From positions 3,481,501 through 3,545,500 of the forward strand of contig CM057475.1 of the NCBI GenBank assembly GCA_030035585.1: a DNA stretch of 64,000 nt, in the 5' to 3' direction. The notes beneath the pieces were generated by a model. It saw nothing but the letters and a program-made list of their open reading frames with translations. It made no database searches and was not told the origin of the DNA. Shown here one piece after another: positions 39,520-51,022 of the stretch (positions are counted from its first letter, which is position 1; each line of letters starts with the position of its first letter). This DNA is from Dugong dugon. Lineage: Eukaryota; Chordata; Mammalia; Sirenia; Dugongidae. The position numbers and the translations under genes were made by a program.

Positions 39520-40905
39520 CTTCATATGTTGTTGTTGATGTTAGATGCTCTCCAGTCAATTCTGACTCATAGCGACCCTTTGTAAAATAGAATGAAACAC
39601 TGCCCACTCCTGCATCATCCTCAGAATTGTTGCTATGTTTGAGCCCATCGTTGCAGCCACTGTGTAAATCCATCTCATTAAGGGTCTTCTTCTTTTTTGC
39701 TGACCCTCTACTTTACTATGCATGATGTCCTTCTCTAGGGACTGGTCCCTCCTGAAAACATGAGGAACATTCTGGCTGTACTTTTTCCAAGACAGATTTA
39801 TTAGTTCTTCTGGTAGTCCATGGTATATTCAATATTCTTCACTAACACCATAATTCAGAGGCATAAATTCTTCTTTGGTCTTCCTTATTCATTGTCCAGC
39901 TTTCACATGCATATGATGCCATTGAAAATACCATGGCTTGGGTCAGGGGCACCTTAGTCCTCATCTTTGCTTTTTAACACTTTAAGGAAGTCTTCTGCAG
40001 CTGATTAGCCCAATTCAATAGTTTGATATCTTGACTACTGCTTCCACAGATGTTGACTGTGGACCCAAGTAAAATGAAATCCTTGACAACTTCAATCTTT
40101 TCTCCATTTATCATGATGTTGCTTATTGGTCCATTTGTGAGGATTTTTGTTTTCTTTATGTTGAGATGTAATCCATACTGAAGGCTGTAGTCTTTGATTC
40201 ATTAGTAACTGCTTCAAGTCCTCTTCACTTTCAGAAAGCAAGGTTGTGTCATCTGCATATTGTGGGTTGTGAGTGAGTCTTCCTTCAATTCTGATGCTGT
40301 GTTCTTCTTCATATAGTCCACCTTCTCAGATTATTTGCTCAGCATACAGATTGAATAAGCAAGATGAACAGATACAACCTTGACATACAACATAAATGAC
40401 AACTATACATGTAGACCTCGCACGATAGAATATGCAGGAATCAAATAGACTACATTTATGGAATGAGATAATAGAGAAGCTCAATGTTATCAGTCAGAAC
40501 AAGGCCAGGGTCTGACTGTGGAGCAGACCATCAATTGCTCATATGAAAGTTCAAGCTGAAGCTTAAAAAAATTAAAACAAGTCCATGAGAGCCAAAGTAT
40601 GACCTTGAATATACCCCACCTGAATTTAGAGATCATCTCAAGAATAGATTTGACGTGTTGAACACTAATGACCAAAGTCCAGAGGAGTTGTGGAATGACA
40701 TCAAGGACATCATATATGAAGAAAGCAAAGGGTCATTAAAAGAGAAGAAAGAAAAGTCCAAAATGAATGTCAGAAGAGACTCTGAAACTTGCTCTTGAAT
40801 GCAGAGTAGCTAAAGCAAATGGAAGAAATGATGAAATAAAAGAGCTGAACAGAAGATTTCAAAGGGCAGCTTGAGGAGACAAAGTACTGTAATGAAATGT
40901 GCAAA
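39520..40905 (-). mobile_element. RTE (BovB-like) LINE with inverted 5' segment
   Basis: 39520-40393 is the 3' part of an afrotherian RTE reversed: 3' tail at left ('ctgactcatagcgaccctt'), then reverse-strand reverse-transcriptase sequence ending near 'ttgaataagcaagatgaac'. 40396-40905 is RTE sequence in the opposite, forward sense from the element's 5' part ('gagttgtggaatgacatc', 'ctgaaacttgctcttgaat', 'gctgaacagaagatttcaa'). The middle of the element is missing. The arrangement is that of a twin-primed insertion. L1 3' sequence flanks both sides. No intact ORF. Confidence 0.85.
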
Positions 40906-41089
40906 GACCTCCATGCATGTACACTCTAGAAAATGCAAACTAATCAATAGTGACAGAAAGTAAATCAATTGAATTGCCTGGGTGTAGGGCAGAGTGGGAG
41001 AATAGATTACAAATGGGCATAACAAAGACTGTGGGAGTGAGGGATATGTTCATTATCTTGATTGCAGTTATAGTTTTACAACACTGTGT

Positions 41090-41475
41090 AAGTTGTTAGT
41101 TGCCATTGAGTTGACTCCGACTCATAGTGACCCCATGTACAACAGAACAAAACGTTGTCCAAGCCTGCGCCATCTTCATGATCATTTGTATGCTTGAGTC
41201 CACTGTTGCAGCCACAGTGTATTTTGAATGCCTTCCAGCCTACAAGGCTTATCTTCCAGCACTATATTGGACCATCTTCTACTGTAATCCATAATGTTTT
41301 TAATTGACTAATTTTTAGAAGTATTTTGGCAGGCCTTTCTTCCTAGTTTTTCTTAGTCTGCAAGCTCTGCTAAAACCTGTCCACCATCAGTGACCCTGCT
41401 GATGTTTGAAATACTGGTGGCATAGCTTCCAGGATCATAACTACATGCAAACCACTACGGTACAACAAACTGACA
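41090..41475 (-). mobile_element. RTE-tailed non-autonomous element (AfroSINE-related)
   Basis: The left 135 bp is the reverse of the RTE 3' end ('gactccgactcatagtgacc', 'gcttgagtccactgttgcag', matching 39560-39660). The remainder (41226-41475) is unrelated to the RTE ORF and ends 'aactgacagatggtggtag'. Short length, no ORF and the borrowed LINE tail fit a SINE-like element moved by RTE. Confidence 0.75.
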
Positions 41476-41582
41476 GATGGTGGTAGTCACCAGTGTACAC
41501 ATAAGTCAAAACTTATCACATTTTACACTCCAGACATGTCAAGTCTATTGTGTATAACTTACACCTCGATAAGCTGTTAAAA

Positions 41583-41690
41583 AACAAAGAGAGGAAGGAA
41601 GGGAATAAGAAGGAGAGATGGGGAGAGAGGGCAGGAGGAAGGGAAAAGTAAAGTGAGAAAAGAAAGGAAGAAGGGAAAATGTAAAGAAAG
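41583..41690. repeat. Purine-rich low-complexity tract
   Basis: GA-rich run ('gagaggaaggaaggg' and similar) next to the old L1's A-tail. Minus-strand frames here are composition artefacts. Confidence 0.85.
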
Positions 41691-42384
41691 GACTCTGTCT
41701 AGGGTGGACTTGGGGCTGGATGGTGGAGAGACAGGTGACTGGGAAATTTCCAGAAGCTCTCCCACCCTGTATCCAGACTGCTGCCCAGTGCATCCATTTC
41801 AGCATGAACCTTCATCACTGACAGAAAGGAGCTTAGATTCTAAGGAAGCATGGGTCTCCCACTTTCATTGGCCCCATACCTAAGACTGGGCAGGGCTTTT
41901 CCAACATATTCTGGCCTCAGAAGAGACATTTCATCTGTACTGCTCCCTGCAACATGTCTACACAATGGCAGAGGCATTCTTTTAGGTAAAGTATGTAGGT
42001 TAAGTTTTCTCAAAGCAGGATAAGATAACAATTGATATAAAAAGAAGTATAGTGATGCTTAACAGTTTTAGATATTCCAAATCCTTAATACGACCTTAGC
42101 CCCTGAATGATGAGGGCCAGCTAGCTTCTTCAGCTCCAGCTATTGCGTCAGTCAACTAGTCTGCAGCCGTACAGACCTTCAGTCTTCTTCTGAAACCAGT
42201 CATGCTTCTTCCTGCATCAGGACCTCTGCGAATGTTCTTTGTCTACCTGTAGGCTCCTGAATCTCTCTAGGTCTGTCGCTCTAGGATAAATGTTACTTCC
42301 TTTCTCACCCCCAGACTAGATATGATTTCTTCACATCAGCCTCTCTCAACAAAAAACTCCAGTCTCCCTTCAAACATTATTTTA
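41691..42384. other. Unassigned sequence, possibly with L2 traces
   Basis: No supported gene. 42200-42240 has 'catgcttcttcctgcatcag', which resembles L2, but the match is too short to call. Confidence 0.4.
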
Positions 42385-42389
42385 GAATC

Positions 42390-42545
42390 ACCAAAAACCT
42401 CCTAGCCAACTCGTAGCAACTCATAAACAACCATATAGGACAGAGTAGAACTGCCCCACAGGGTTTTCAAGGGGCAACTGGTGGATCCAAACTGCTGACC
42501 TTTTGGTTAGCAGCTGAGCTCTTAACCACTGCACCACAGTGATGC
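42390..42545 (-). mobile_element. AfroSINE
   Basis: Reversed short form: body 'gacagagtagaactgcccc', head 'agctcttaaccactgcacc'. Tail more degraded than in its neighbours. Confidence 0.88.
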
Positions 42546-43209
42546 CTTAATAAAATAGAAGGTGAAGCTTGTCCTTTTCACTTCATGTCAGCTACAGAAC
42601 TTCCAACTTCCATTTATATCCGTAAGTAAAAGAAGTATAAACACCCTGGGCCTGCCTGCTTCTGGTCCCTGTGGCCTTAGGCACCAGAGTCCCAGCCCCC
42701 TCCCCTGACAATGCCACCTCATTGAACACATAACTTATAGGAATATCACCTACTTCTGCACAGTTCGGAGCTTGGATGTGGGGAAATCTCTAGATTCCCT
42801 CCTGTGACCTGGGGTTTTTGCCCACTGTATTGTAAGGAAACCACTGCCTACAATTTTGAAATCTGAGAGCAGCAATCTCAAATGTGAAGCAGAAACTCAA
42901 CACAATTCCCAGTTGGAGTTTGTGGGTTCTTCTCTAAAACCCACAGGCTCACCTTGCCAGCTTTGCCTTGAGTCTGTCTATAAATTACTTTTTTAGGAAT
43001 GTTATCACATTATTTTGAGAAGTAATAAACCCCCTAGACAGAGTAACTCCAGAACTGTGCTTTCCTGTTATTGAAATCTTGCTGTGAATGAGCTTCTATG
43101 GGTTGCCTCTCCCCTCTTCTTCCAACCTACTCAAGCCCTTTAATAGCTCCTTTTAGATCTTTCCCACGGTCACCTCTTAACTTAAAAACATGGAATATGC
43201 TCCAAATGA
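42546..43209. other. Unassigned intergenic sequence
   Basis: No gene or repeat recognised. Confidence 0.45.
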
Positions 43210-43211
43210 TA

Positions 43212-43396
43212 CAGTAAAACTTGCAAAAGCTGGAACCTGTGTAAGGTGGAAACCTGTCAGAGAAGGAAAACTCAAATATTTTCCACTAGTAGTAATAGAA
43301 AAGTGGTAAGACTGTACTTTGCCAAAGGCAGAAAACCTGCAAGACCTGGAAAAGCAAGGCAGTCCTGTCGAATACCAGCCCTCACAGGTTTCACTG
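43212..43396. mobile_element. Candidate Tc1/mariner-type MITE, 185 bp, TA-flanked
   Basis: Begins 'cagtaaaacttg' and ends 'caggtttcactg', so the ends are inverted repeats with a few mismatches. TA dinucleotides flank both sides (43210-43211 and 43397-43398), as for Tc1/mariner-superfamily elements. Internal blocks resembling 'ggaacctgtgtaaggtgga' repeat imperfectly toward both ends. No transposase. Family name not assigned. Confidence 0.6.
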
Positions 43397-43939
43397 TATA
43401 ACATCACTACCAGATTATTCCTATATTTCAATATCTATAGGGAGTTAACAGAGGGGCCAAAGAATGTAAATAACACATGGATTTTATTTGAGTGAACTCT
43501 TATCAGGAGGGAAATTTCTGCCTTCATTATAAGGTCTCCATGTCTTTCAGACAGAACTGCTTTCAAATGCATGAAAGCTAAACTACTCTTCAAACTTTGC
43601 AAACTATGTTTCCACTTTCAGCTCTTATAGTTGGCAAGTAGTTCCAAAGGCTGGTGCTCCTGCCCTGAGCGACCTCTGCTGTGTGGCTGCAGAAAACACC
43701 CCCTACCTCTGGGGCTCTTCATGTGGCTGCAGGAAAGCACTTGGATGATGGTGCCCCTGTCCTTTCAGAACTCTGCCCTTGTTGTTCACATCATGTCCCC
43801 ATCCTCAGGATGTCACTGTAATTCACGTGCTCCCATCCCCTACCTTCCACCCCTGCCAGAGCACCATTATCACTCCCAGGGACTGTTGGTACAGTCTCCC
43901 TGCAGGATTTCTGCTTTGAGTCTCCATCCAACAGCCAGG
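43397..43939. other. Unassigned intergenic sequence
   Basis: Includes a 114-codon plus-strand frame at 43631-43975 that shows no domain and runs into the L2 relic. Considered chance. Confidence 0.4.
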
Positions 43940-44700
43940 TCTCTTCTGTTGCCAGAATGGACTGTCCAAAACTGAATCTGACTGAGTCACTCCCTAGCTA
44001 CAGTCCTTCAAGGGCATCTGTTTTTACAGGATAATGTCTGAGATCCTTACCTGGGTAACCAGATCCACCAGGACATAGACCCTGCCTTTCTTTCACTTCT
44101 GTTTCCTAACACTCTTCTTTTCCTTAGGTTTTGCTGACTTACTTCTAGGGACCCCCCTACCAGGTTGAGTAGTTCCTCCACAATACTGCTGGTGCTGTTT
44201 CCATGCCTTTACAAATTTCAGCAGATAGAACTCTGACGTGAAATTGCAGGTCTAAGTCTAGGAACAGTCTCCTTACAATGGTCCAGGGATCATGACCTTG
44301 GCCCTGAATACTACCGTGAACAATATTTACTTGGTCTTAGTAATGTAAGTGTTCTTTATTGCTTTTCATCTACTTATCTACTATTATGTGGACAAAGCAA
44401 AGGACACTCAGTTATGGTTGAAACAAAATGGTCTGCTAAGATGACACAGTACAAAGCCCCATCACCCTCTTCTCCTGTGCTGTTCCCTCTGCCTGGAACA
44501 CTCACCCCCCACCCTTCCCTTCATCCACTCAGTCCAACTCCATCTTCCAATCTCAGCTTCCAGCAGGAATTCTCTCTTACCCTTCCCCAGACTAGGGTGG
44601 GCCCCTCTCTGGTCCCCCACGGCCTCTTCCTGAGGTCACCCCATACAGTTGGAGGTTGTGCACAGACACAGTTCACATTCACAGTCATCATAGACAAGTA
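43940..44700 (+). mobile_element. L2 LINE relic (3' part)
   Basis: Old mammal-wide L2. 'gagtcactccctagctacag', 'ttcaagggcatctg' and 'ataatgtctgagatcctta' are followed by 'gtgctgttccctctgcctgg' with 'aacactc', in the expected order. Heavily diverged with gaps; no coding frame. Confidence 0.6.
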
Positions 44701-45095
44701 TTGTTATGACTCCTCACTTTTTTTTTTCTTTTTTATGGATGTCAGTTGTGTGTCTGGAGCAGTGGGCAACTCTTTCTAATTCTAACAAAGGTCTCCATGA
44801 GCTACTTGCACCCATGAACCTCAGGGGTCAGTGATACCTGGTCACTCACCTGTTTTCCCTTTTTGGACTGTGAGTAACACTACATCTGCACAGGTCAGGT
44901 TGAGGCCCCAGCTCCTACATACACATATTCACACACACATACTCCAATATGCCCTAACAAGTATCCCATCAAGTGAGAGTGTTTCTCCTGTACTACTCTA
45001 TTATGGTGGACCCCAAGGAAGGCTTTCCTTCAATCTCCAGGTCTCACAATTTTTTTAGTGAAATAGCTCTGTTCATTGTTGTTTGAATCTCCCTT
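44701..45095. other. Unassigned spacer
   Basis: Holds a short T-rich run at 44720-44733 and a small CA-rich patch near 44925. Nothing else. Confidence 0.4.
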
Positions 45096-45107
45096 TCTCT
45101 AGAACAA

Positions 45108-45318
45108 ATAACCCAAATGGTGCAGTAGTTAAGCATTCGGCTGTTAACTGAAAGATTAGTGTTTTGAACCTGCCAGCCACTCCGTGGGAGAAAGATGTGA
45201 CAGTTTGCTTCCATAAAGATTACAGCCTCGGAAACTCTATGGGGCAGATCTGCTCTGTCCTATAGGGTCACTATGAATCGAAATCAACTTGACAGCAGAG
45301 GGTTTGGCTTTTTGGTTT
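45108..45318 (+). mobile_element. AfroSINE, full length, with target-site duplication
   Basis: Forward long form: head 'aaatggtgcagtagttaagc', middle 'aaagattacagcctcgg', body 'ctgctctgtcctatagggtc', tail 'atgaatcgaaatcaacttga'. 'tctctagaac' with 'aaa/caaa' flanks both ends (about 45097-45109 and 45320-45332). Best-preserved SINE in the window. Confidence 0.94.
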
Positions 45319-45569
45319 TTCTCTAGAACCAAATTACAAGTTCATGTAATTTGGGCCAATCTATGAGAGTCCACTATACTGTACTCAAAACCACCTCTCT
45401 CTGCTACACTTGATTGTCATCCTTGACCCATGTTATAACATTCCTATTCTCTGTTTCCTTGAAATGGAGTTTGGTTCCATATGCAAAATGGCCTCTGCAG
45501 TCATGCCCAGTTGTACCTGAATAAAGGGATAAACATAATTTAGGCTGCCAAGATGGGGCCATTAATTGC

Positions 45570-45592
45570 ACGCACACACACACACACACACA
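45570..45592. repeat. (CA)n microsatellite
   Basis: About eleven CA units with one CG interruption. Confidence 0.95.
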
Positions 45593-45829
45593 TACAAAAT
45601 AATTCAATACACACAATAAGAAAAAAAAAACAGGTAAAATGTTATCAGTAATTAAAATATGTAGAGATTATAGGACTCAGTTTCCTTGTGTGAGAAAAAA
45701 TACAAGTGCAAAGATTAGGCAACATGACGTCTAACGTTCCTTGTTGACCTAGACTATAGTTTTTTGTTTATTTCTTTGCATACAAAATATCAGCTGTTAT
45801 TTCTCCATCTGTATTTAACCTTTATATGG

Positions 45830-45960
45830 TGTCAGAGGAAAATATTACTATTTATATCTTGCAGATGAAGAAAACTATGGCTTAGAGAAGTGAAAAAAAT
45901 TGCACAAAGCCACAGTTAGTAAGTGGTGGATCTGGCTTTGTGTGATTTCAAAACCCATCC
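45830..45960 (-). mobile_element. MIR SINE relic
   Basis: Reverse MIR core: 'cttgcagatgaagaaaact', 'ggcttagagaagtgaa', 'agccacagttagtaagtgg'. Confidence 0.75.
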
Positions 45961-46679
45961 TCTTCTTCACATTTTTCAATAAATGCTTGTAGAAAGAATC
46001 CTTCTGGTTTCCATATGGAAGGGTGAGACACAATTGCCATTCTTGCTGGCATCTAGAAGCTGCTGCATGTGAGTATTAACTCAAGTAGGCTGAAGCTCAA
46101 ACATAACCAGATCTCCCAGATGATTGCTTGTAGTGGAGTCAATTTAGTATATGGTCAGGTAGGGACAGCAGAGGTCACCTTGCCATGTCATTGGAATTGA
46201 CAGAGAGAAGTGGGCCACCAAAGCCCACACTACACACTTCTTGGCAGTAAAACCAAAGGACCTGGAGCTATGAACACTGTCCTTGGAAATCTCCAGTTTG
46301 GTGGGGCTACCGATGGAACAGAGGGCCATCTAGGTATGAAAAAGAACCCCAATCATCATAAGCAGCTTTTATCTTGCTGGTGGCTAATGTTTCAGTGAGA
46401 CTCCTCAATAGGCCTTGGCAAATGTTGGGTCTCCTGTTCAGTTGACAGCTCTGTCCCTGTGTTTAAGAGGGGAGAAATGTTTAGGGGCACAGAGTATCCA
46501 GAGCTAGAAGGGATCTGATGCTGTTATTGGAAAAATTGGCCTATGTGTAGACGGCACTCTGAAGTTTAAAAAAGTTCTTTATCAGATGTTTCAGCTTGTT
46601 GAATGTTCCACCTCTGCTGAGAAGGCCACTTCATAGATTTTTTAGAAAAATTTCCACAAGAATCATCAGCATCAAGAGT

Positions 46680-46925
46680 TCTACTCCATACATGAGACTA
46701 AATGGGCAGCTCCTGTCCAGAGGTGAGATGAGAAGGTAGAGAGGTTTAGGAGCTGGTTGAATGGACAACAGAAATCCGGGGTGGAAAGGAGGAGTGTGCT
46801 GTCACAGTACAGGGAGAGCAACTAGGGTCACATAACAATGTATGTATAAGTTTTTGTATGAGAGACTAACTTGAATTGTAAACTTTTACTTAAAGCTCAG
46901 CAATAAATAAATAAAATAAAAACCT
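46680..46925 (+). mobile_element. 5'-truncated L1, last 250 bp of elephant-type 3' UTR
   Basis: Forward copy of the L1 3' end: 'gactaaatgggcagctcctg', 'gtgtgctgtcacagtacag', 'acttgaattgtaaactttta', ending in an A-rich 'aataaataaataaa' tail. Reverse counterparts occur at 9111, 9812 and 10148. Confidence 0.8.
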
Positions 46926-47194
46926 GGAAAAAAATTGGCAAAGACATTCTAAAATGAGCAGTATTTAAATTTTCCTGACCCTTTCTGGTAGTATTGGGTG
47001 AAATAAAATGCCTGTCCAAGTGAAAGAATAATGTGGATCATAGTCACTTGCTCAGTCTTGGTAGACTTATATTTTCCAAAAATTGAGAAGCTAAATGACT
47101 CTAATGACAGAGTTACAAATCTTGTTGCAATTCAGATGACCCCCTCCTTTTTGCTTTTAATAAAAATTGAAAGTGGAACTTAAAAAAAAAGAAA

Positions 47195-48334
47195 GTTTTC
47201 TACTCCTGGAATGACAGCATGATGAACTCTGTGGACCTGTTCCCCAGCTAAAATGGTGAAAATTATAAAAAAAAATTAAAAAATAACCATTTAAAGTCTC
47301 TGGAAATGGTCCTGGGGGTATGTAGCAAATGAAGAAACATTAATTTAAGAAAATATATTAGAGCTCCATAAGAATAATGAGAGTCTGTTGTGTGTGAATC
47401 AGGGCCCTCTCTCTCCCTCAGACCTCCCAGTTCAGCAAGATGGAAACCCTAGCCCAGACTGGTGCAGCCAAAAGTACAATGCTCCCTGTCCCTGGAACTC
47501 CCAATTGTAGGGCTATCTTTCCAGGACGGGCAGGACATCAGCATTTATCATCCTGTACTCAGCTATCTGATGCTTAAGTTAATTTCCAGGTGGATGTGGC
47601 AGAAAGGTAGGGGCTTTCTTCTTCCCAGTCTCCACTGGGAGGATAAAGACTCCACCAAAAGCACATCACTACTGAGAATACTAAGCCCCCAGTTGCCATT
47701 GTCCCAGCTCTTAGTGCAATGTTTCCACACTGGAAAAGGAAAACTGAGGAGACTCAAGACTACTGTCACCCCCTCCATCAAGTGCTCAGTACCGAGAGCA
47801 GGAATGTCTCTACAAGAGAAAAGTGTCATTGTCCCTACCCCCAGCTCCAGAGCTATGGTTCAAAGATTATTGACTGTGAAAGAAGCAGCCCATAATACAT
47901 ATATCTCCTAATCTCTTCCCAGGGTAATCTGCCTCATTTACAACAGATTGTGGAGAAATTCAAGCATAAGGGCTCCCTCACAAATAGTGGAGACTGTCTT
48001 GAAGTATAATTGGGAGGAGATTGGTGGAATCGTATAGACTAAACTGTAGGCCAGCTGGTTTGCCAGAGAAGATTATGGAGGGAGAAATGGACCCTCACAT
48101 ATTTAGTCAATTTATTGTTGACAAGGGTTCCAAAGCTACTCAGTGGGGGAAAGAGTGATCTTATCAATAAATGGTACTGGGAAAACCGGATATCCACATG
48201 CAAAAGAGTGAAGTTGGACCCAACCTTATAACATATATAAAAACCAATTTCAAACGTATCAAAGTCATAAATCTAAGAGCTAAAACTATAAAATTATTAG
48301 AATAAAACATAGGGGAAAGTATGACTTTGGATGT
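47195..48334 (+). mobile_element. Old L1M pieces: 5' UTR-like part and ORF2 C-terminal part
   Basis: 48100-48334 is clearly L1 ORF2 in the C-terminal region ('gggaaaaccggatatccaca', 'agctaaaactataaaatta'), cut by the ERVL LTR at 48335. The 47195-48080 part resembles the 5' UTR of old L1M elements, but I am unsure of it. No intact ORF. Confidence 0.55.
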
Positions 48335-49108
48335 TGTGATGGTTAAGGTTGACTGTCAGCTTGGCTGGGACATGATTCTCAGTGGTTTGGCATGTATGTA
48401 ATGATGTAGTTTGGCAGTTGTGTGATGATGCATGTGGAAGTTATGTAATAATGTAGCTATACTCCATTTTGTGATATAGTGTAATCACTTCCATGATGAG
48501 ATTTAATGTGACCATCCAATCCGTTGTAAGAGGAGTTTCCTTGGGGGTGTGGCCTGCATCCAGTATATGGACATTCTGACAAAGCTGGCTCTGGATCCTG
48601 CATCTGGCTTGTCATCATCTGACCTCTGGTTCTTGGGACATGAGCCAGTGGCATGCCATATTACCTGTCAATCTTGGATTCATCAACCTCTGCAGCCTGT
48701 GAGCCAACAGCCTGCCATCTGACTGGCCAATCTTGGGTTCATCAACCTCTGCAGCTATGTGAGTCAGGAGAAGCCTCCAGCCTGGTGCCTGACCCATAGA
48801 CTTGCAACTTGCCAGCCTTTACAACTGTGTGAGCCACTTCCTTGAGTTAAATCTCTGTCTCTGTCTTATATTTCTGTCTCTCTCTCTCTCTCTCTCTGTC
48901 TTTTGGTTAAGAGCTCAGGCTGATAAACAAAGTTTCGTCAGTTCATCCACCAGCCACTCCATGGAAGCATGGAAGCCCTATGGGGCAGTTCTACAGTCTC
49001 CTATATGGCCACTATGAGTCAGAATCAACTCTACGGCAACAGGTTTTGGATTTTATATATATATATGCTTAACTGGTTTCACTTCTCTAGAGAACCCAGT
49101 CTAACGCA
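48335..49108 (+). mobile_element. 5' LTR of the ERVL element, carrying a TC tract and an AfroSINE
   Basis: Starts 'tgtgatggttaagg' and ends 'cttctctagagaacccagtc' plus 'taacgca'. It is longer than its relatives because a (TC)n run (about 48878-48898) and an AfroSINE (48902-49052) were added near the polyadenylation region. Confidence 0.87.
48902..49052 (+). mobile_element. AfroSINE inside the ERVL LTR
   Basis: Forward short form: head 'ttggttaagagctcaggctg', body 'tggggcagttctacagtctc', tail 'gagtcagaatcaactctac' and 'ggcaacaggtttt'. It entered the LTR next to the TC tract. Confidence 0.88.
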
Positions 49109-50289
49109 TTTGATACCAAGTGTGCTACTAGAGAAACAAAATTGTAGGGATGAGTTTTCTAAATTGGTTCTCAAGTCTATTTAATCTTAAAGATATTGAT
49201 GACTGCTTCCAGTAGTAAAGTGGGCATTGCTAATCCATGGTGTGAAGTGGCAATAGAAATATGCAAAATATCACTACCAATAGATCAAGTATTGGTGAAA
49301 GACGAGGCTCTGGGTGATCATATGTTTGATACTTTTCTATAATTTTGTCAGAATGAGAAATATAAGGAAGTTGGATGGTTGGTCCTACTCTTTTGCTAAG
49401 CAAAACAGTGAAAGAAAGAGATGAGTTCAGGGCTTCAGAGTCACAGCTCAAACACCACATACACAACCTCAAAATTGCCACTTGTGCCTTGAAAGGAATC
49501 CTTGTTTCTTGTAGTAACAGAGCTGATATTGCTGAAAACCAAACCCAGAGTCTTATCATAAGAGTGGCTGAATTATAATTCCAGTTGAATTCCCAACCTC
49601 GAATGGTGTCTGATGTTAAAGTGAGGGTATTGATTGGGAAGAAATGGAATCTTAAAACTTGTGATGAAGACATACAGGCAGATAACGAGGAAGCTGGGAC
49701 ACTGAGCCCCTAAATTTTGTTGAATCACTCCTGCCAACAGAACCAGCCCTCTCACTCCCATCTGAAGAGAATACTCAATCTTTATCTGCTAAGTCACCCT
49801 CCCTAGTAAAACCATTAGCCCATACACCCCCATTTGATGAGATTAACCCAGCTGTGTCTGAAGAGCCTTTGAGATATTGCCTGTAGGGCATCTGAATCAT
49901 TGCCTGGGGCATTGCCTGAGGCAGACACCTTACAAGACATTGATGAATTTTTTCAGAACACACCCCACCACATATTTTTGATTCAAGACCTATAAGTAGA
50001 CTTAAGTACCAGAAAACCCCAAAATGTGAAGTACAAAGTGTGACCCAACAGGAGCTATGCTACACTCCAAAAGAACTGCTGACTTTTCTAATATGTACAA
50101 GCAGAAATTTGTGTCATATATGTGGGAATGGCTATTAAGGGTGTGGGATAAAAGTTTAAGGAACATAGAGTTAGATCAGTCTGAGCTTATTGATGTGGGC
50201 CCACTAAGCACAGATTCTCCATTCAATGTTTCAGCTTGAGAGTTAGGAAAGGATCTAATAGTTTATTTAGTTCATTTGTTGAAGCATGG

Positions 50290-50538
50290 ATTACATAGTG
50301 GCCTACACTAAATAAAATTGAAGTACCAGACTTGCCTTGGTATACTGTAGAAGAAGGTATTCAAAGGTTTAGGGAAATTGGTATGTTAGATTGGATTTAT
50401 CAGATTAGACCCACAGACCCACATGTGAAGTGCTCAGAAGACACACATTTTACCACAATGGTGGGGAACAAATTTGTGAAGGGAGCCCCACCATCCCTGA
50501 AGACTGCTGTGATTGCTATTTTATGTAAGTCAGGTTAG
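50290..50538 (+). pseudogene. ERVL gag fragment (capsid region)
   Basis: Gag forms the virion core. The open stretch from 50332 contains EEGIQRFREIGMLDWIYQ and FVKGAPPSLKTAVIAILC, blocks I recognise from ERVL Gag. Upstream sequence from 49123 is probably more gag but is broken by stops and unreadable as one protein. Ends at a TAG at 50536. Ancient and non-functional. Confidence 0.7.
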
Positions 50539-51022
50539 ACAGTGGGAACTGCCCTAACTAAATCCAGACACCTACTTATAATGGGGTTGATTGGACCCCA
50601 TGGAGGTGGGGGGGGGGGATTGGCAGCACTCAACTGACAAAGACAAGGTGGGTGTCATTACCATAATGGATAGCAGAATCAAAGCAGTAATCAGAATAGT
50701 CTGACTCATATGGACTTATGGTGTTGGCTACTTAGTCATGGTGTCTGTAGGAAAGGAATAGATGGGAAATCTACTAAATATTTATTTGATCTGCACAAGC
50801 AAAATAATTCTAGGTCAAGCGAATGGCAGTCTAACTCAAATAGAGAGTCAAGGCCCCTCAATCAATTCCCAGACTTGAGCAAGTTTACAGACCCACAACC
50901 CCTTGAATGAAGGGGAGGCTGTGTTCCCTTGAGGAAGGAGCCCACTACTCTGCCAAAATTTTATACTGTTAATCTTTCTCCCAGCCTTCCACAAAGGGAT
51001 CTATGGCATTTTACGAGAGTGA

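Larger units (their letters stand above)
36780..41585 (+). mobile_element. Old plus-strand L1 (ORF2 from RT domain to 3' end), split by five insertions or inversions
   Basis: Sense L1 ORF2 relic. The RT entry is at 36790-37190 (the 36907-37182 frame has LPNSFFEANFTLIPIR and IHHDQVRFTPGMKV). Mid-RT and thumb lie at 37608-38480, and the C-terminal region at 38620-39510 (SIKLLEENVGENL). The 3' UTR runs from 40930 to about 41585 with a terminal 'cacctcgataagctgttaa'. Interruptions are AfroSINEs at 37384 and 38487, an RTE at 39520-40905 and an RTE-tailed SINE-like element at 41090-41475. Frames are heavily broken. Confidence 0.87.
45333..46679. other. Mostly unassigned, with a CA microsatellite and a MIR inside
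   Basis: Apart from the (CA)n tract at 45570-45592 and the MIR at 45830-45960, I see no gene or repeat. Confidence 0.45.

Noticed and set aside
46926-47190. Possible mRNA 3' end: two polyadenylation-like signals and an A-run at 47182
   Set aside because: No upstream coding homology or target duplication seen. A processed pseudogene cannot be supported without a database search.
47462-47911. 149-codon plus-strand frame, considered as a host exon or processed pseudogene
   Set aside because: No recognisable domain, no clean splice sites seen, and the region fits an L1M 5' UTR better.
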